From: Halisarca cf. caerulea
Taxonomy: Eukaryota; Porifera; Demospongiae; Chondrillida; Halisarcidae
Assembly (NCBI GenBank): GCA_963170055.1
Contig: CAUJGJ010000003.1
Location: 2,019,069-2,083,068, forward strand
Direction of reading: 5' to 3'
Length of the DNA: 64,000 nucleotides
Shown here: piece after piece, positions 31,879-42,560 of the stretch
Layout of the letters: the number at the start of each line of letters is the position of its first letter
How positions within the stretch are numbered: position 1 is the first letter of the stretch
Translations under genes and position numbers: made by a program
The notes under the pieces: generated by a model
Databases searched by the model: none
The model's input: the letters and a program-made list of their open reading frames with translations, nothing else
What the model was told of the DNA's origin: nothing

Positions 31879-32387
31879 CCGTATAGCGGGAAATTTTCGC
31901 GGAGTAATATTTTTGCGGATTTCGCGGTTATTCCAACATTTGCGAAACTTTTAATCCGCTAAATCTTAGTACTAGACATGTACATCCACAGCTACGTTGG
32001 GCTCAGGTAATACGTACACGCTAGGCCCCTGCACCATTATTCTTTTGTGTGAGCAGTAGTTTCTGGAAAAGCTGGTCGTGCTATATATACGTCGCTTTTT
32101 CCCTACTTCAAACGAAACGATTAGGCAGAGCGTGCACACCTGAAAGTTTCAAGGCCCATTAGAAAGCAAAAGTAACCTCAAATCTTCCACTGAAGTGTAA
32201 ATGGTGTAAAAGGCTTCAACTTGTGCCATTTCGTTCACACGATACACTCAAAAGCTACTTTCCTACCATCGCCTAAGAAATAAAATGGCATCCTGAATTT
32301 TAGGGATCTGCGAAAATGTTATCCGCGAATTTCAGGAAATAAGCCATTCGCAAAAATTTTATCCCGCGAAAATTTCCCGCTATACGG
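31879..32387. mobile_element. MITE, CCGTA family, copy 3
   Basis: Ends CCGTATAGCGGGAAATTTTC and its complement (GAAAATTTCCCGCTATACGG), flanked by TA. Contains the CGCGG/ATTTCGCGG internal repeats of 4051-4623. Confidence 0.85.
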
Positions 32388-32429
32388 TATGTATTTTCCT
32401 GCACTCCATAATATATATGGGCGTGCACA

Positions 32430-32520
32430 AACACACACACAAACACACACACACACACACGCATGCATGCATGCATGCACGTACACACATGTGTGCACAT
32501 GTATACATACAGGCACTCAT
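32430..32520. repeat. CA/GCAT microsatellite
   Basis: ACACAC tract followed by GCATGCATGC units; apparent Cys/Val- or His/Thr-rich peptides here are artefacts of the repeat. Confidence 0.9.
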
Positions 32521-32989
32521 TTTATTACTATAAAGAAGGCCCTACTTGAGTACTTGAGTGTGAAAATTGGCCTTGAATGGTCTAAAATGGCCTCAAAAGC
32601 AACATTATCTCACCTAAAAACTCGAATTTCCCTGGGGGGGCATGCCCCCAAATCCCCCTAGTTTCATACATATACATGCACCCATGCACGTACTTCGTAT
32701 GCATATCTGCATGCATCTATTATCACTGCACTGCATGTGTTTTATAAATGTCTAGGATACCACATATACATGCATGTACCTGACCCCCCTACTATACTTT
32801 GTAATTATCTCCCCCCCCCCCCCATCACCCTGCTACATACATAAAATACATGGATCAAATCTATGTGCATATCTTGTGCAGCAGTCATTCACTGAACTAC
32901 TCAAGCTTCCCCCCCCCCCCAAAAAAAAAAAAAAAATCCTAGATAGAACCCTGGCACCTGATATGTAATAATAACAAAACTGTAGTTAA

Positions 32990-33235
32990 CTAAAAAAATT
33001 CTGTTAATTTGGTTTGCCTCTTTGCTTTGAGTATTGTGTGAATGATTTTGTCCTCTAATGAATTGATCATTCTGATATCATCATCAGCACCAGGCTGAGA
33101 TTCAAAAAAGCGACGGGCCACTAGCAAAGCCTCTGATGTTTCTGTAGCAGTAGGTGGGGGAGGGGGAGGCTCAGAGTCATCTGGGTCTTCCACTTCTGTC
33201 TCCAGCTCCATGTCTTCATTACTGAGTATGGACTC
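32990..33235 (-). pseudogene. pogo transposase C-terminus, separated by a LINE insertion
   Basis: Encodes ESILSNEDMELETEVEDPD, a Pro run, SEALLVARRFFESQPGADD and the extreme C-terminus KRQTKLTEFF followed by a stop. The last eight residues QTKLTEFF fit the PCNA-interacting (PIP) box Q-x-x-(I/L/M)-x-x-F-F. Pogo-family transposases are known to bind PCNA through such a motif. The frame connects to 33834 once the LINE insertion is ignored. Confidence 0.8.
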
Positions 33236-33240
33236 TACAA

Positions 33241-33833
33241 ATGTTTGCCAAACTGTTTAGAAGTGCTTATCTCTACAATCACCTACTTATCTTAACAACC
33301 TTTTTTCCACACCAGCCTCTCATTATAATACTCGAGCATCTTCTACTTCACAATTAAACCTTCCACGTTTTCGTACTTCCCTTGGCCAGAAGGCATTTAG
33401 TTTTGTTGGCGCATCATTATGGCGATCACTACCAAATAACATCCGATGCTGTGCGAACTTTCGGGTGTTCACTAAACTATGTGAAAATCACTTTTTAAAT
33501 GAATAACTCATTGACAATATGATTTTGTTCATATGATCAATCAGTCACTATTTTCATACTCATGCACCAATAATCTCATCTCATTACAGATTGAATTTAT
33601 TCCATTCACTAATGTCTCTCTCACTAAATTTATAATTTTTGCTCATCTATGCACCTTAATACAAACCTCGAACTCTTTTTGTTGAATCTTTGTACACCCC
33701 CTTTGTTGTTTTTTTGTTTTTGCCTTTTGTCCCTTTTCTTTTCTGGGTGCCACTTACAGTAGCCTCTGGCTAAAGGTTCCCCAGGTTAAATAAGAATACC
33801 CTATACCCTACCCTATACCCTATACCCTATACG
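33241..33833 (+). mobile_element. 5'-truncated LINE 3' end with (TACCCTA)n tail
   Basis: Inserted in the pogo transposase with target duplication TACAA (33236-33240 and 33834-33838). It encodes the last residues of a CR1/L2-like LINE ORF (SHYNTRASSTSQLNLPRFRT, LGQKAFSFVGASLWRSLPNN then KLCENHFLNE and stop at about 33503), then a short 3' UTR ending TAAATAAGAATACCCTATACC and repeats. The short tandem-repeat tail and tiny remnant are typical of CR1/L2 insertions. Confidence 0.85.
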
Positions 33834-35126
33834 TACAATGTCGTCATCAGTCATCTCTTGTGTGGTAATTATCTCTTCATCCACTGCAACGAAATCCTCA
33901 AAGTCTACACCTTGTGGCATAGCACAATCTGTGATGGTAGTTTCTACTTCCAAATCACCTGGTGTTAATTTGTGTGGCCATGGGACAGGTGTCATTGCTG
34001 GGGATCTTAAAGCCTGAGTGCTGAAAACAATTGGCAATAGTCTGCTCGCTGACCTTATCCCATGCTACTTGAAGGATACGAAGTGCATCCAACACATTGA
34101 CTGAAAATCCTTCATTTTTGTCTATTGCCATTACCCTTTTCTGCAAAAGGATATGCCGATAGTGCACTTTTAGATTTCGAATTATTCCCTGGTCACTTGG
34201 CTGCAGTAGAGATGTAGTATTGGGTGGCAAAAACACAAGCTTGATGGCTTGAAGCTGTGCTTGAAGATTTGGATGTGCAGGGCAATTATCCACTACCATT
34301 GCCACCTTTCGTCTATTAGACTGAAACTTTCTGTCAAGTTTCAGGAGCCACGTGGTGAAAATATCTGACTTCATCCAGGCTTTCTTATTGGCTTCATAGT
34401 GTACAGGCAAAGTTTGCACACCATTGAAGCATCTGGGTTTAGCAAATTTACCTATGACTAACAATGGAAGTTTATCATTTCCACTCATATTGGCAGCCAC
34501 AAGCACAGTCAATCGCTCCTTGCTGAGCTTGCCTCCTTTGCATGCATCTCCTTTCATCGCAAATGTTTTCTCTGGTGGGCATTTGTAAAACAGCCCAGTT
34601 TCATCAGCATTGTATATGTTGTCAGAGGTAAATTCAGATAGCAGAGAAGGAAGGCTACTGAGGTCCATTCATGGGTTATTGCACTTGTTACAGTGCTGGA
34701 TTCTCCAACAATATGCTTGAATTTTATTCCATGTCTGCTTTTGAAACGTTCTAGCCACCCAGAGCTACATTTGAAATCACTGCACCCAAGTTTTTGTGCC
34801 AGTGAGTCTGCTTTTTCCAAGAGAATTGGTCCACTAAGTGGAACATTCATACTCCTTGCTTGTCCTATCCATCTCACCAGCGCTTCCTCTACGTTTTCGA
34901 ACGCTGCTGCCCTTAAGCGTTTTCGCTGCGGATCGAACTTCGATTGCTCGAAAGCGTCCTTGGTTTTTTCCTTATTCTTTATTATAGTGGACGAAGTAGT
35001 CTTAGGTATGCCAAAATCCTGAGCGATTTGTGTCTTAGTTCTGGTCTTTTCGCGATCGTTCTTCTCTACAGCTGCTATAATTTCCAATTTCTTAGACAAG
35101 GTTAGAGCAGATTGCTTGCTAGCCAT
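33834..35126 (-). pseudogene. pogo/Tigger transposase, main part
   Basis: Starts MASKQSALTLSKKLEIIAAV. It encodes a CENP-B-type HTH (KTQIAQDFGIPKTTSSTI), the second CENP-B DNA-binding domain (ENVEEALVRWIGQARSMNVP and SSGWLERFKSRHGI), then the DDE core: DNIYNADETGLFYKCPPEKT (first Asp), KVAMVVDNCPAHPNLQ (second Asp) and TTSLLQPSDQGIIRNLKVHY (third Asp). All three catalytic Asp are present. Frameshifts at about 34670 and about 34005. The acidic tail ends TQEMTDDDIV at 33835, where the LINE lies; the C-terminus is at 32990-33235. Confidence 0.9.
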
Positions 35127-35502
35127 TTTCTAGAATAATCTATAGGCTGTCACGAGGTGTACGTGTTAAGCATAGGTATAAGTACAGGAAGAGTGTTCTT
35201 GGGAAATGGAAATCTGTACGCCATAACCGAAGGTACGCGTTAAGCGTGTTCGTGTTAAACGGCCATTTTGCATTGTACTTGTATGGGTTTGTGCTTGGGA
35301 ATTTCAATTATGTACGTGGTAGCTGGTATTACTTGTTAACCGTGTTCGCCTTAATGAGGTTTGACTGTACAAAAAAATATTCTCCACTGCGCTGATTTCG
35401 TCGTTCGACACCATTTGTAACTACATTACAAAACAGCGCCATTAACATTATGCAACAACGTAATAACAATACATTACGTAAAGTTTTTTGTGACGCGTAC
35501 TG

Positions 35503-36830
35503 TATATATATATGCTTTGCTGTAGTTGCGTGCCTCTTGTGTGAAATTGTAAACTCCTGTTACGTCTATAGTGTGCTTTTTTCTTTTCTTTGTACATTAT
35601 CATTTTTCTTAATAAGTATAATTGTCCTATTTAAGTTTCTTGACTTGTCAATGGTCAATGTTGTGTAATTATTGTTTTTCCATGTATATGTATGAATATT
35701 GTTTTGCATGTGTTTATTTGCTCACCTGTAATCTGTTCCTATGTCCATGTGTACTGTAGTTGTGTTACTCTGAATTTTGTATCATATATACCCACTCATC
35801 TTCCACTTCACTAGCCTGATTTCTTTACACCTCTATAAGTTCTGGCCACATCAGATGTTGATGTTGGACCATCAATCACATTTATTTCATTTTATCAGTA
35901 ACTGTAACAATATACTCATGATCTTATCTCTGTGATTTTAAAGCTTTAGTAATAATAGTAGTGGTAATTCCGCTCTTTTTAATAGTAACTGAAGCACGCT
36001 GTAAAATTGACTGAAAATCCATTCCTGCACTTCTATACCTGATGAGCAATTAACATTGAGCTAGCCCCAGTTTCGAAATGTGATCTAATCTCTATGTGAG
36101 CTAGACCATCTCCGGGCCGCCCCCTCTCGCCTATAGGGTGCTTGTGGAGGTGGGCTAGCTGGTTAGACTAAGTCATTGATTGGCCACTTTACTGTATAAT
36201 ACAAAGAAATAAAGTAATTTGCAAACAATAAATTCACCGACTTTGGAAGCCTTTAAGTTCCATAGATACTCCAACAATGGGATTGGCAACTCTCAATACT
36301 GCATATGATTTTCTACTGTTTATATTATGTGAAATATGTAATAATTGGTGATGAGATCACCGTATCGGATTTCTGTGCTTGTTACGCTGAGGGGAAAGAA
36401 GAGAATCCAGCGCAGGTCAAAGAATGTGTTTTTTGGGGGAACTTGTGATCACCTTGAGGTGAAATATTGGTCATTACATGTCCTAAATACCGTATCATTG
36501 GTTAGATCTTTGTTTGATCACGTCACTATCCCATTCGCTGCTTTTTTCTATGAAGATGGTGGTAAAACAACTCTTATCATACTTGTAACACTTTTCATCG
36601 TCATTCGGAGATGTTTTGTTCTAAACTGTACAGATTTTACAATGGTATACCCTTGGTTGTGCACTAATTGATGACTTTAATGCTTGGAAGCGGGTGTAGT
36701 GTGTTTCTTCAGAAATCTCTTTAAGGAACTTTACAGAGAGATATTGGCCTGAAAACATAAGTTTTCAAGTATAAACTAACAGCGAGTTAGACACCTGTGT
36801 TTTATGCTTTATAAAATCACTGTATAATTG
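35503..36830. other. nothing recognised
   Basis: AT-rich; the open frames at 35450-35668 and 36345-36671 have no recognisable domain. No transposon ends identified. Confidence 0.4.
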
Positions 36831-36850
36831 TACTGTTACCATGGTAACGG

Positions 36851-36917
36851 ATGCTATATTATCTTATATATTACTGTTCACTACCGGTGATATTATCTTA
36901 TATATTACTGTTCACTA
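36851..36917. repeat. tandem duplication of ~37 bp, then hairpin
   Basis: The unit ATTATCTTATATATTACTGT...TCACTAC occurs twice in direct succession. About 70 bases to the right (36983-37024) is a hairpin with stem AAAGCAGCAATTA / TAATTGCTGCTTT. Function unknown. Confidence 0.7.
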
Positions 36918-37264
36918 CTTGTACACTCGATATAAAGGATCAGTGGGATGAATGAGGTCCACCTGAACTAAAGCAATCCTTGAAAGCAGCAATTATGTAC
37001 TTCATGAAGTAATTGCTGCTTTGAGGATGCATGAAGCATAGACACTCTAAACTACGTAACCGCTGCTTTTGAAGATGATTCAGTTCAAGAAAACCTTATT
37101 CATCTGCTTGAGATGTATACCAGGTAGAAACACCAAAGAATTATGCAATGCCATGCAAGGAGCAATCTGTATTTAAGGAGATATATCATCTTTCCTTTTA
37201 CGAAAGGCCATGCTGAAAGCAGAGATTTCTCCCTGGGTGGCCTATCGCCGTGGATGGAAGCCGA

Positions 37265-37551
37265 GTACCCCAAGTTTCTCATCTCTGACTGAAGGAAACA
37301 GTGCTGGGACGAAGCCACGCTTCAAAAAACGAGCTTTTTGCTACCTAGGTCTAAGCTTCATCCTCATTTGAACCTCCTACCCGTTGCAATCCTTCGTGAA
37401 ATAGAGACTGCACGCTCCGTAGGTCTATCCCACTAGACGCTGTGTGCACGAACAGGTCTCGTTCGTTTATCACGTCCTTTGGGAACAAACGTAGGCTGGA
37501 CCCATCACTTGTCTTTCTAGAACACAATACTGCTACGCAAGTCTTAGGCAT
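37265..37551 (-). pseudogene. degenerate THAP zinc-finger domain
   Basis: The minus strand begins MPKTCVAVLCSRKTSDGSSL then RLFPKDVINERDLFVHTASS, the usual start of a THAP domain (C-x4-C, F/L-P-K-D, R..W position). After a stop and frame change, LKRGFVPALFPS appears at about 37320-37290, the usual THAP ending before the LxxxxVP-F motif. The central C-x2-H pair is not visible. THAP domains serve as DNA-binding parts of several transposases, including the one at 38947-40260. Too damaged to tell its element. Confidence 0.45.
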
Positions 37552-37813
37552 CGATTTCGTTCGGCTGCTATAGCCCTTTGATCACCTCGCTTTCAACCGA
37601 TACATTTTCGTTGTTCAGTGGGGAGTGACGTCACACAGAACTGTTATACACGTCATTTCCGACATGGCGGTTTCAAACAAGACGCCGACCAGTAGTTTAC
37701 GATTTTCTTGCAAACGAAAGATGTGGAGTCACTCTTTTGCCAATTACTGGTTATCAGGTAGGAATATCTACCACTTGAGACCAACTTGTATGAGCGTGTC
37801 AGTGGCCCTTTAA

Positions 37814-38942
37814 CCCTCCTACCCTCCCCATACATGTGGCACTTATACAGATATGCATAGCTTTTAAAGGTTATACCATCCCAAACTTGTGCCACCTGCA
37901 AGTATAGCATATCAAAAGAAAGCAGACAAATTGTAGATTATGATGCATCATTCAAAAAGCGTTACCATGACGACGATTACGTCATAGCACATCAACAAAG
38001 AAAATGGCACCCAAAGTTGTGGTTTTAGCAAACTTTTTGAATTTTTTCTAGCCAGCGCGTGTCTTCAACTACTTCAAATTGGGTATCAGTATAAAGCTAT
38101 ACATTTATGCTGTTCATATAAGAAAACGAAACTTCATTTGAACAATCACGAGGCGAGTTATTGTCAAAAATCTGGTGTAGTGTAAAATCGTGACTAAGAA
38201 ATATTATTTTTGAAAAGAATACTGTTGAAGAACATACAATAACAGGTAGTAGATGTTAGAGAAATGGATAAATGTTATAGTCTGACTCTAGATCGCCTTT
38301 TATTGATACTTCCCGTAGGTCTGCCATAACGTTGTCGTCGTCCGTGTGCATGCATTCATTGATGTCGTCCATGCACTCCTTGTCGTCGTCTGTGCATTCA
38401 TTGGCGTCAACTGGTACTTTGCTGAAGTTTGGACACGATTTTGGATAGTGGACAGCCACATCGTCGCCACGTTGTATGGAAAAGCAGGTGTGATTCTCGC
38501 TTTCGCAAATCTTTTCCTCATCGCTGACTTCCTGAGAATCGCCATCATCTTCGAAGGCTGATAAATCAACTCCCATATACTCTGAGAACGATTCCTCAGC
38601 TGCGCTGTCTTCCTCGTTCGATGAGACATCTTTGCAAACTAACAATACTATCTCTTCCATAGTGAGCTTCTTACGAGCAGCCGCCATCTTGAGAAGATTA
38701 TACGGACATATACAAAAGTTATACGGATATTTACGCTGAACAATGGGCTTCTCAGTACGTGTGAATTAAGTGTAATTTACACGCTCTAATGAGGCTATTC
38801 AACAGGGTTTTACCCCTTATCTGAATTGTACAGGATCTGCTCTACATTTTGATACCAATGTCGGATGGATTCCGCCAACGTAGCGTTTGGAAAAAATTGA
38901 AGAACTAGTACCCAAATTTGGGTACTGCGGAGGGTAGGAGGG
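37814..38942. mobile_element. non-autonomous piggyBac element
   Basis: Ends CCCTCCTACCCTCC (left) and its complement GGAGGGTAGGAGGG (right), each flanked by TTAA (37810-37813, 38943-38946), the piggyBac signature. It is inserted in the 3' part of the DDE_Tnp_4 transposase gene. Only an N-terminal-like reading frame remains inside. Confidence 0.9.
38256..38687 (-). CDS. acidic protein, probably N-terminal piece of a piggyBac transposase
   Basis: 143 residues, MAAARKKLTMEEIVLLVCKD onward, very rich in Asp/Glu/Ser (NEEDSAAEESFSEYMGVDLS), with Asn/Asp/Glu/Cys/Met repeats ANECTDDDKECMDD near the C-terminus. The start and acidity resemble the N-terminal leaders of piggyBac transposases, and it lies within piggyBac ends; the DDE core is absent. 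The frame is open. Whether it is translated or regulates transposition is unknown. Confidence 0.5.
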   Translation of the reverse strand: MAAARKKLTMEEIVLLVCKDVSSNEEDSAAEESFSEYMGVDLSAFEDDGDSQEVSDEEKICESENHTCFSIQRGDDVAVHYPKSCPNFSKVPVDANECTDDDKECMDDINECMHTDDDNVMADLREVSIKGDLESDYNIYPFL

Positions 38943-38946
38943 TTAA

Positions 38947-40260
38947 GGTATGCACAAACTGCAAATATCTCTGAAGCATTGGCGTAAACTCCTGTAGTAT
39001 TCTGTAGTTCTTGATCCATCCAATTGCTCTTCTGTGTGTATGCGTACTTTGACAATCCTCCATGTTGCGGTCTCCTCTCCTGCTGACATTGCTGGTCTGT
39101 TATCCATGAAAGGGGGTTTGTTTAGGATAACTCCAAGTGTGGCAAGCAAATCTTGGATATTGAAACCTCTATGCGCCATAGCCATACGTATCTCCCTCCT
39201 CTAGAAGGGAAAGTGATCCACTAATCTCTCCAGCACATGCCCACCCCACAGTTCTACGATGAAGGATACAACACCATTGGGTGTAATTCCTACTAAAACT
39301 TTATAAAATGAGAATGTTAAAATCTGACTTTGTAATGATGACGACCACTGTATTAAAATCTCTGTACAATCAATGGTAAACATTGTTTTTGGATACCTGG
39401 CAAATTGAGTAGTTAACTTGGAGCAGACAGCATCTTGGCTAGGCGAAGAAAATGTTTTTAACTCTGTGTGTAGAATTCTAATCCAATTCACAAATATCCA
39501 CGAATAGGTTAAAACAGACCTGTCAGCCACGTCATCACATAGTAGGCCTAAACGAAGACACATTAACATTGCCAAAAATCATCTATAATTTCAAGTGTGC
39601 ATGGCCTACCAGGTTTCCTTTCTTCAGAATCTGAAGTTGCAACCAATGAACAGCTACTTTTGATGTATGTTAAAAGGGCAAGCAATACTGAAAAAATTGG
39701 TAGCCCTGTATTAAACCTTAATTTTTGATCATTGTCTGCATTTCTCTTCATACCCATTGAGAAAGTTCTACATTCCTAGCTATCAGGCAACTTATTTCCT
39801 TTTCCATCTCAAGAAACGAAACATCAGTGTTCATCTCAGCATCCACACCAAAGCTGCAAGCTTGTGACTGTACACCTAACGTACAATCGTGTTTGAAGAT
39901 GTAGCAAATTCACACAGAATTTTGGCAGCCTCGAGTGTGTCATTCGTACTTTTGGTCCTCTTAGGCAGCCTTTCCCCTCGTCCTGGTGACCTAAGAGATG
40001 CGCTCTGCTTCTTCCCATTCTTGAACACGGTTGGGATGTAGTCCATGTTGTTAGGGTCTTTTGATGACTTGCCTGATACAAAAATGTCCACTGCACACGT
40101 AATGGTGGTCCTTTACTTCCCACTTGTCACGCGATATAGCTTGCGCTCACTTCTGTTTTCTCTACATCTTGGGATATTCGATGGAAAGTGACATTACTCT
40201 CCTTGTTAAAGTGATTAACCACAGTCAACAGCATAGCAATTAGTAACATTGGTGTCATTG
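38947..40260 (-). pseudogene. THAP + HTH_Tnp_4 + DDE_Tnp_4 transposase (IS5/ISL2EU-like)
   Basis: Starting near 40255, TNCYAVDC then (after a one-base shift) NHFNKESNVTFHRISQD, DKWEVKDHHYVCSGHF and FVSGKSSKDPNNMDYIPTVF form a THAP domain. Next, LRFNTGLPIFSVLLALLTYI and CLRLGLLCDDVADRS with SWIFVNWIRIL match the HTH_Tnp_4 region. TMFTIDCTEILIQWSSSLQS (first Asp), FYKVLVGITPNGVVSF, MAHRGFNIQDLLATLGVILN (where MADRGF carries the second Asp in relatives; here it is His) and ATWRIVKVRIHTE match DDE_Tnp_4. Multiple frame changes. The C-terminal end is cut at 38943 by the piggyBac insertion; its remaining end is probably 37796-37809. Confidence 0.8.
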
Positions 40261-40462
40261 GTGGTAGTGGCATTTTTGAAAGTCCGAGCGAAAAGTCCTA
40301 CCCAAATGGTGTCCGCGTTTTTCTTTTGCCAACTGCAAAAAACCACGTGTAATGATTGTCTAGTTATGAAAAATGTTTATAGTAAGAACATACAAAAAAT
40401 GCAAAAACCACGACTACTTGTAACAGTAATCATTATTAATAAAGGAATTGTGTTTATTGCAG
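40261..40462. other. spacer, nothing recognised
   Basis: Between the THAP transposase start and the piggyBac pseudogene end; no feature seen. Confidence 0.35.
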
Positions 40463-42046
40463 TTAGGGTGTAATGTAGCTAGTCTCCTTCTGTTCTGTGT
40501 TCCAAAGATGAAAGTAAGGATCAATGTACAAGTACACTGGATCCTGAGGGTTTGCATGAGGAGCACTTGTAAGATGTTCTTCTACAGGCTCCTTTAAGGC
40601 TGCACAGGAGGCATCGGAAGCTCTTCTCACTCCTTTTGGTGAAGTGCTGGCCTGTATAATGTGTGGAGGGAACTGGCTAACCAGAAGGATGGGGTGGACG
40701 CTTTTGTGCATTGAAGACCCATCAATTGATCGCTCAGTTCGAAGATGAACTCCTTTTGGGTGGTCCTTTTTGCACAATAAGGTCTCTCAGCCAGATGGAT
40801 GTAAGTATTCACAACGGATGCATCAAGCAAGTAATAGAACAGTGTATGCCACCACTTTTCAGAACGGCGACTACAGCTGTAGGATTTCCGTCTGGCATTT
40901 GCTAGATCTACACCACCCATGTGTTGGTTGTAGAGTTTTACCAACTCAGGACAAGGAATGCAAGCTGTCTGACCATCCTTCCCTGTACTCTTCACCATAG
41001 TTGTTGCTATTGAATTGGATATGGTATTGATCAAAATTGACATCCTTTGTATCCTTCCATACCGGACACTTGCCCGTCCCCACTTCAAGAATTTTGGATT
41101 GATTTTCACCTCTTTGGAGTCTCTTGTTCATGGTCTTCAAGTTGATCAAGTTGATGTATTCTCATGGCCAGTATCATGTCAACAAACAGCTGCATTTCTT
41201 GTGCATTGGTGTCATTCCACTTGTAACTTGTCCCCGGTGGTGTTTGCAAAGCATATACGTAGGTTAGTCCGGTTGGAAGCAGCTGGAAGGTATCTTCTCC
41301 AAAGTGTAGCATGAGTGCATCAAGTGCTGTTGCTGAACTGTCCATATGCATGTTTTGGCCCACTGTTTGAAGAATGGCAAAGGAGAAAAAGGTGTGCTGT
41401 TTGTTGTGGATGGAACTGATGATATGGGGATGGGAAGCGGTGTACTAGGAGTAGGTGTTGAAGTGGTGTGAAGTGTGGTCCTTGGAGGGAGGGGGGGTCA
41501 CTTGGAGCAAGTACAGGTGTGGTGAAATGAAGGGTGCTAGGAGCAGGTGTTGGAGGGGTAGAAAGTGTGGTCCCGGGAAGGGATGTGCTAGGATCAAGAG
41601 TTAAAATGTTTGAGAGTGTATTCCTGAAAGGAAGGTACAAGCAGTGGTAGTGATGGAAATTGTGTCTTTGGGAAGGGGGGTACTAGCACTGGTGATGGAG
41701 AGTGTGTTCTCTGCTAGGGAGGTACCGTTGGTGGGAGTGATGGAGATCTTGTCCCTGGGAAGGAGTGTACTGGCAATGGTGATTTCTAATACACTTATCT
41801 CTTCACTCTTTTCATCTAGAGTATTTGAGATTTGGGCTAAAGTCAGGTGATCAGAGCGGGTCCCACCATGGTGTTGTCTGCAGGGTCTTCTTTATCCTCA
41901 AAGTTTTCCCAATCAACGTTATCATCAATATCAAATTGTTGCAGCACAGCTTCAACAGAAATTGCTTGTTTCGTGCCATTTTTTGTGTCTACTAGGGGAG
42001 AAGGCGGCCTTCGGCCTTTTGTGTCTACTAGGGGTGATGGGTGCAA
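40463..42046 (-). pseudogene. piggyBac transposase, internally deleted
   Basis: Read leftward from 42046: leader VDTKNGTKQAISVEAVLQQF and DNVDWENFEDKEDPA; a repetitive Pro/Thr/Ser region (about 41810-41400) made of a minisatellite; then HFGEDTFQLLPTGLTYVYAL and QEMQLFVDMILAMRIHQLDQ, the start of the DDE_Tnp_1_7 domain. The central catalytic part is missing. The C-terminal part follows: NNYGEEYREGW-type segment, CPELVKLYNQHMGGVDLANA, YSCSRRSEKWWHTLFYYLLD and NTYIHLAERPYCAKRTTQKE. The tail to 40463 is frameshifted. Family identity is firm; no TTAA-flanked ends were located for this copy. Confidence 0.85.
41400..41810. repeat. minisatellite within piggyBac leader
   Basis: Imperfect tandem units of about 45-55 bases of the form GGTGTTGGAG.GGTAGAAAGTGTGGTCCCGGGAAGG..TGTGCTAGG, coding a Pro/Ser/Thr-rich repeat on the minus strand. 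Confidence 0.7.
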
Positions 42047-42210
42047 CCCTTATATCAAGTAAAGAGGTTGTATAAAGTAAATTTTATTGATTTGAGTGTA
42101 ATTACTATATCAAGAAAAGCCCGTAGTAAGCTAGTGCTATGCTGTAACAATTGTTTTATAGGCCAATGTTTAGCATTTGACTTCCTTTTCCCCTAGTTAG
42201 TCACATAGGT

Positions 42211-42297
42211 GCAACCCTTATGTCAAGTGTATAGTAGATATACATGAAGTGAAGTTCTTGTTTTCAAAAATGCTTTGAAGCTGTTTTATCGTGCACT

Positions 42298-42343
<46 letters not shown>

Positions 42344-42440
42344 CACACACACCACACACACACTCACACTCACACACATGCGCGCGCGCGCACACACACA
42401 CGCACACACACACACACACACTCACACTCACACACATGCG

Positions 42441-42515
<75 letters not shown>

Positions 42516-42560
42516 ACACCCCCACACACACAAGCACACACACGTATACACACCTGCACT
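42211..42560. repeat. (CA)n microsatellite with CGCG interruptions
   Basis: Roughly 260 bases of ACACAC from 42299 to about 42555, with two ATGCGCGCGCGC interruptions spaced 60 bases apart, suggesting one larger duplication. Alternating purine-pyrimidine sequence of this type can adopt Z-DNA. All long frames here are low complexity. Confidence 0.95.

Larger units (their letters stand above)
31671..32954. mobile_element. element with CCAGGGTTCTATC ends and homopolymer edges
   Basis: Left CCAGGGTTCTATCCAG is followed by a G run; right TAGATAGAACCCTGG is preceded by C and A runs. Both flanks contain GCACC. Inside are two versions of a GGCCCTACTTGAGTGT / TCTAAAATGGCCTCAAA segment (about 31769-31870 and 32540-32660) separated by a CCGTA MITE. 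No protein coding. Confidence 0.6.
31489..35367. mobile_element. pogo/Tigger-type transposon, itself interrupted
   Basis: Ends CAGTCAAACCTCGTTAACAA (left) and CAGTCAAACCTCATTAAGGC (right, complemented), with TA outside each end (31487-31488, 35368-35369). CAGT-A-AACC ends are typical of Tigger/pogo. It contains the transposase on the minus strand, a LINE 3' end at 33241-33833, and a nested element at about 31671-32954. Confidence 0.88.
30862..35502. mobile_element. Tc1/mariner-type element, outer shell of a nest
   Basis: Ends TAGTAGGCATCACAAAAAGC (left) and CAGTACGCGTCACAAAAAAC (right, complemented), both continuing TTTACGTA, flanked by TA. Shell sequence is 30862-31488 and 35368-35502. It still contains the start of a transposase on the minus strand (31275-31240, MVYSEYKQQRIVF), the same family as 17614. 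The pogo element 31489-35367 interrupts it. Confidence 0.8.
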
